The position numbers and the translations under genes are program-made. Below, piece by piece: positions 63,204 through 64,000 of a stretch of 64,000 nt of DNA. Positions within the stretch are counted from its first letter, which is position 1, and each line of letters opens with the position of its first letter. Source of the DNA: Certhia americana (taxonomy: Eukaryota > Chordata > Aves > Passeriformes > Certhiidae). The stretch is taken from positions 4,713,063-4,777,062 of the forward strand of contig CM031873.1 in assembly GCA_018697195.1 (NCBI GenBank). The letters are read 5' to 3'. The notes beneath the pieces were generated by a model that was given only the letters and a program-made list of their open reading frames with translations, was not told where the DNA came from and ran no database searches.

Positions 63204-63318
63204 ATGTCGGTGAACGCGGACCTGCGGAGGGAGCGCGCCGCCGCCACCTTCCAGCCCGAGCTGCTTACCAATATCCTGGACGGCAGCCCTGAGCGCACCC
63301 GCCGCCGCAAGGAGATCG
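63204..63318 (+). CDS. ACOX1: ACOX1, peroxisomal acyl-CoA oxidase 1 (coding exon 1 only)
   Basis: ACOX1 is the FAD enzyme for the first step of peroxisomal beta-oxidation of straight-chain acyl-CoAs, producing H2O2. The exon encodes [16 protein letters not shown], then the conserved [19 protein letters not shown], and ends in phase 1 at GAGATCG|GTGAGG. The start ATG 63204-63206 lies in GCCGCCGCGATGT, a good Kozak environment, and matches the family N-terminus. The rest of the gene, including the C-terminal peroxisomal targeting signal, is beyond the window. Confidence 0.93.
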
Positions 63319-64000
63319 GTGAGGGAGGGCCCGGGCCGTGCGGACGGAGAGAGACAGCCCCGGTCAGGGCTTGGAGGAGGACAGAGAGATGCGGGAGTGG
63401 GAAGGGGAGAGGCTGCGTGGCGGGGGAAACACAGGGAGAGCGGGATACAGGGGGGTGTGGAGGAGATTTTGTGGAGAGGGAGGACCCCAAGGAGAGGAGC
63501 AAGCTGTGAGGAGAGGGTTTGCAGGTGGAGGGTCAGCGTAAAGGAAGGGCTTAGAGAGAACTGGAGCTATGTAACGTGCCTGCTCTCCCTCTTGTCCATC
63601 AGAAAGGATTTCTGATCCTGATGGAGCAGTGTCCTTTTACTTCTCTGTTTCCCCTTCCTCTAGAGGGTCAGAGGCGACTTCCCATGGGCATTTCTCATGG
63701 GCTCCATCTCCTCCTTTTTCTGTCCTAGCATGCTCTTGCCCAACAGTACAAATGTCATCTGTTTGTCACCCGGCACGTCGTGGTTATGAGAGATTAATGA
63801 GCTACTTCCAGTCTCTTTGCTGGGGTGGACCTGTCAGAGGCTGGTATTTGTGTAGCTTCGGTGCCAAATGGGGGACACAGAAAGTCTGTGGTTTCTGGGC
63901 ACCTTGTTTTCCAGTTAGCACAGTGGGAATAGTAACAGTGCCCTTCTGCTGGAGTTTCGTGGGGATCAGAGTTCACAAGGCTGCCTGACCCTGTGGGGCT
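63319..64000 (+). other. ACOX1: ACOX1 intron 1 (start)
   Basis: No second exon or other feature is recognisable in the remaining 680 bases; the first third is G/A-rich. Confidence 0.6.

Noticed and set aside
63062..63292. Frames with poly-GI or poly-DP across the ACOX1 5' end
   Set aside because: They arise from the GGGATC array, which lies upstream of the conserved ACOX1 start codon.

Overview
The window looks like an avian nuclear chromosome, probably a passerine or other neoavian bird. Evidence: vertebrate genes with short GT-AG introns, CR1 LINE fragments, and typical bird LTR elements. The gene order SRP68 - EVPL - CDK3 - TEN1 - ACOX1 is the conserved vertebrate block known from human 17q25. 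The passerine call is tentative; the bird call is firm.

Layout. Positions 1-9.5 kb hold the last nine coding exons and 3' UTR of SRP68 (+). Positions 9.5-17.6 kb are intergenic, with one unexplained GC-rich patch near 11 kb. Positions 17.95-42.2 kb hold a complete EVPL gene (+): 22 coding exons and 2,030 codons, with every junction in phase. Its introns contain CR1 fragments, a 126-bp direct duplication and a probable LTR. Positions 44.5-52.7 kb hold an old gammaretrovirus-like provirus on the minus strand, between the convergent 3' ends of EVPL and CDK3. Its order is LTR, leader, gag, pro, RT, RNase H, integrase, env remnant, LTR, and a younger solo LTR with a perfect 5-bp target duplication sits inside pol. 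Positions 52.9-57.7 kb hold a complete CDK3 (-), 309 aa. Positions 59.1-61.4 kb hold TEN1 (-), 127 aa. Positions 62.9-63.3 kb hold a GC-rich bidirectional promoter and coding exon 1 of ACOX1 (+).

The host genes are single-copy housekeeping or epithelial genes and do not form one pathway: SRP68 serves protein targeting, EVPL the cornified envelope and desmosomes, CDK3 the cell cycle, TEN1 telomere replication, and ACOX1 peroxisomal beta-oxidation. TEN1 and CDK3 are in tandem on the minus strand. TEN1 and ACOX1 are head to head over a promoter with two CACGTG boxes, one TGACGTCA box and a nine-copy hexanucleotide repeat.

The strongest candidate for something new is the provirus. Its two LTRs differ at roughly one position in five and its pol catalytic residues are lost, yet gag survives as two long open frames (matrix, then capsid-nucleocapsid). 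These meet within about ten bases at a sequence that also reads as a strong splice donor. This could be a retained or co-opted gag. No sequence search could be run, so all names rest on recognition by eye and all exon limits on splice-site and phase logic.
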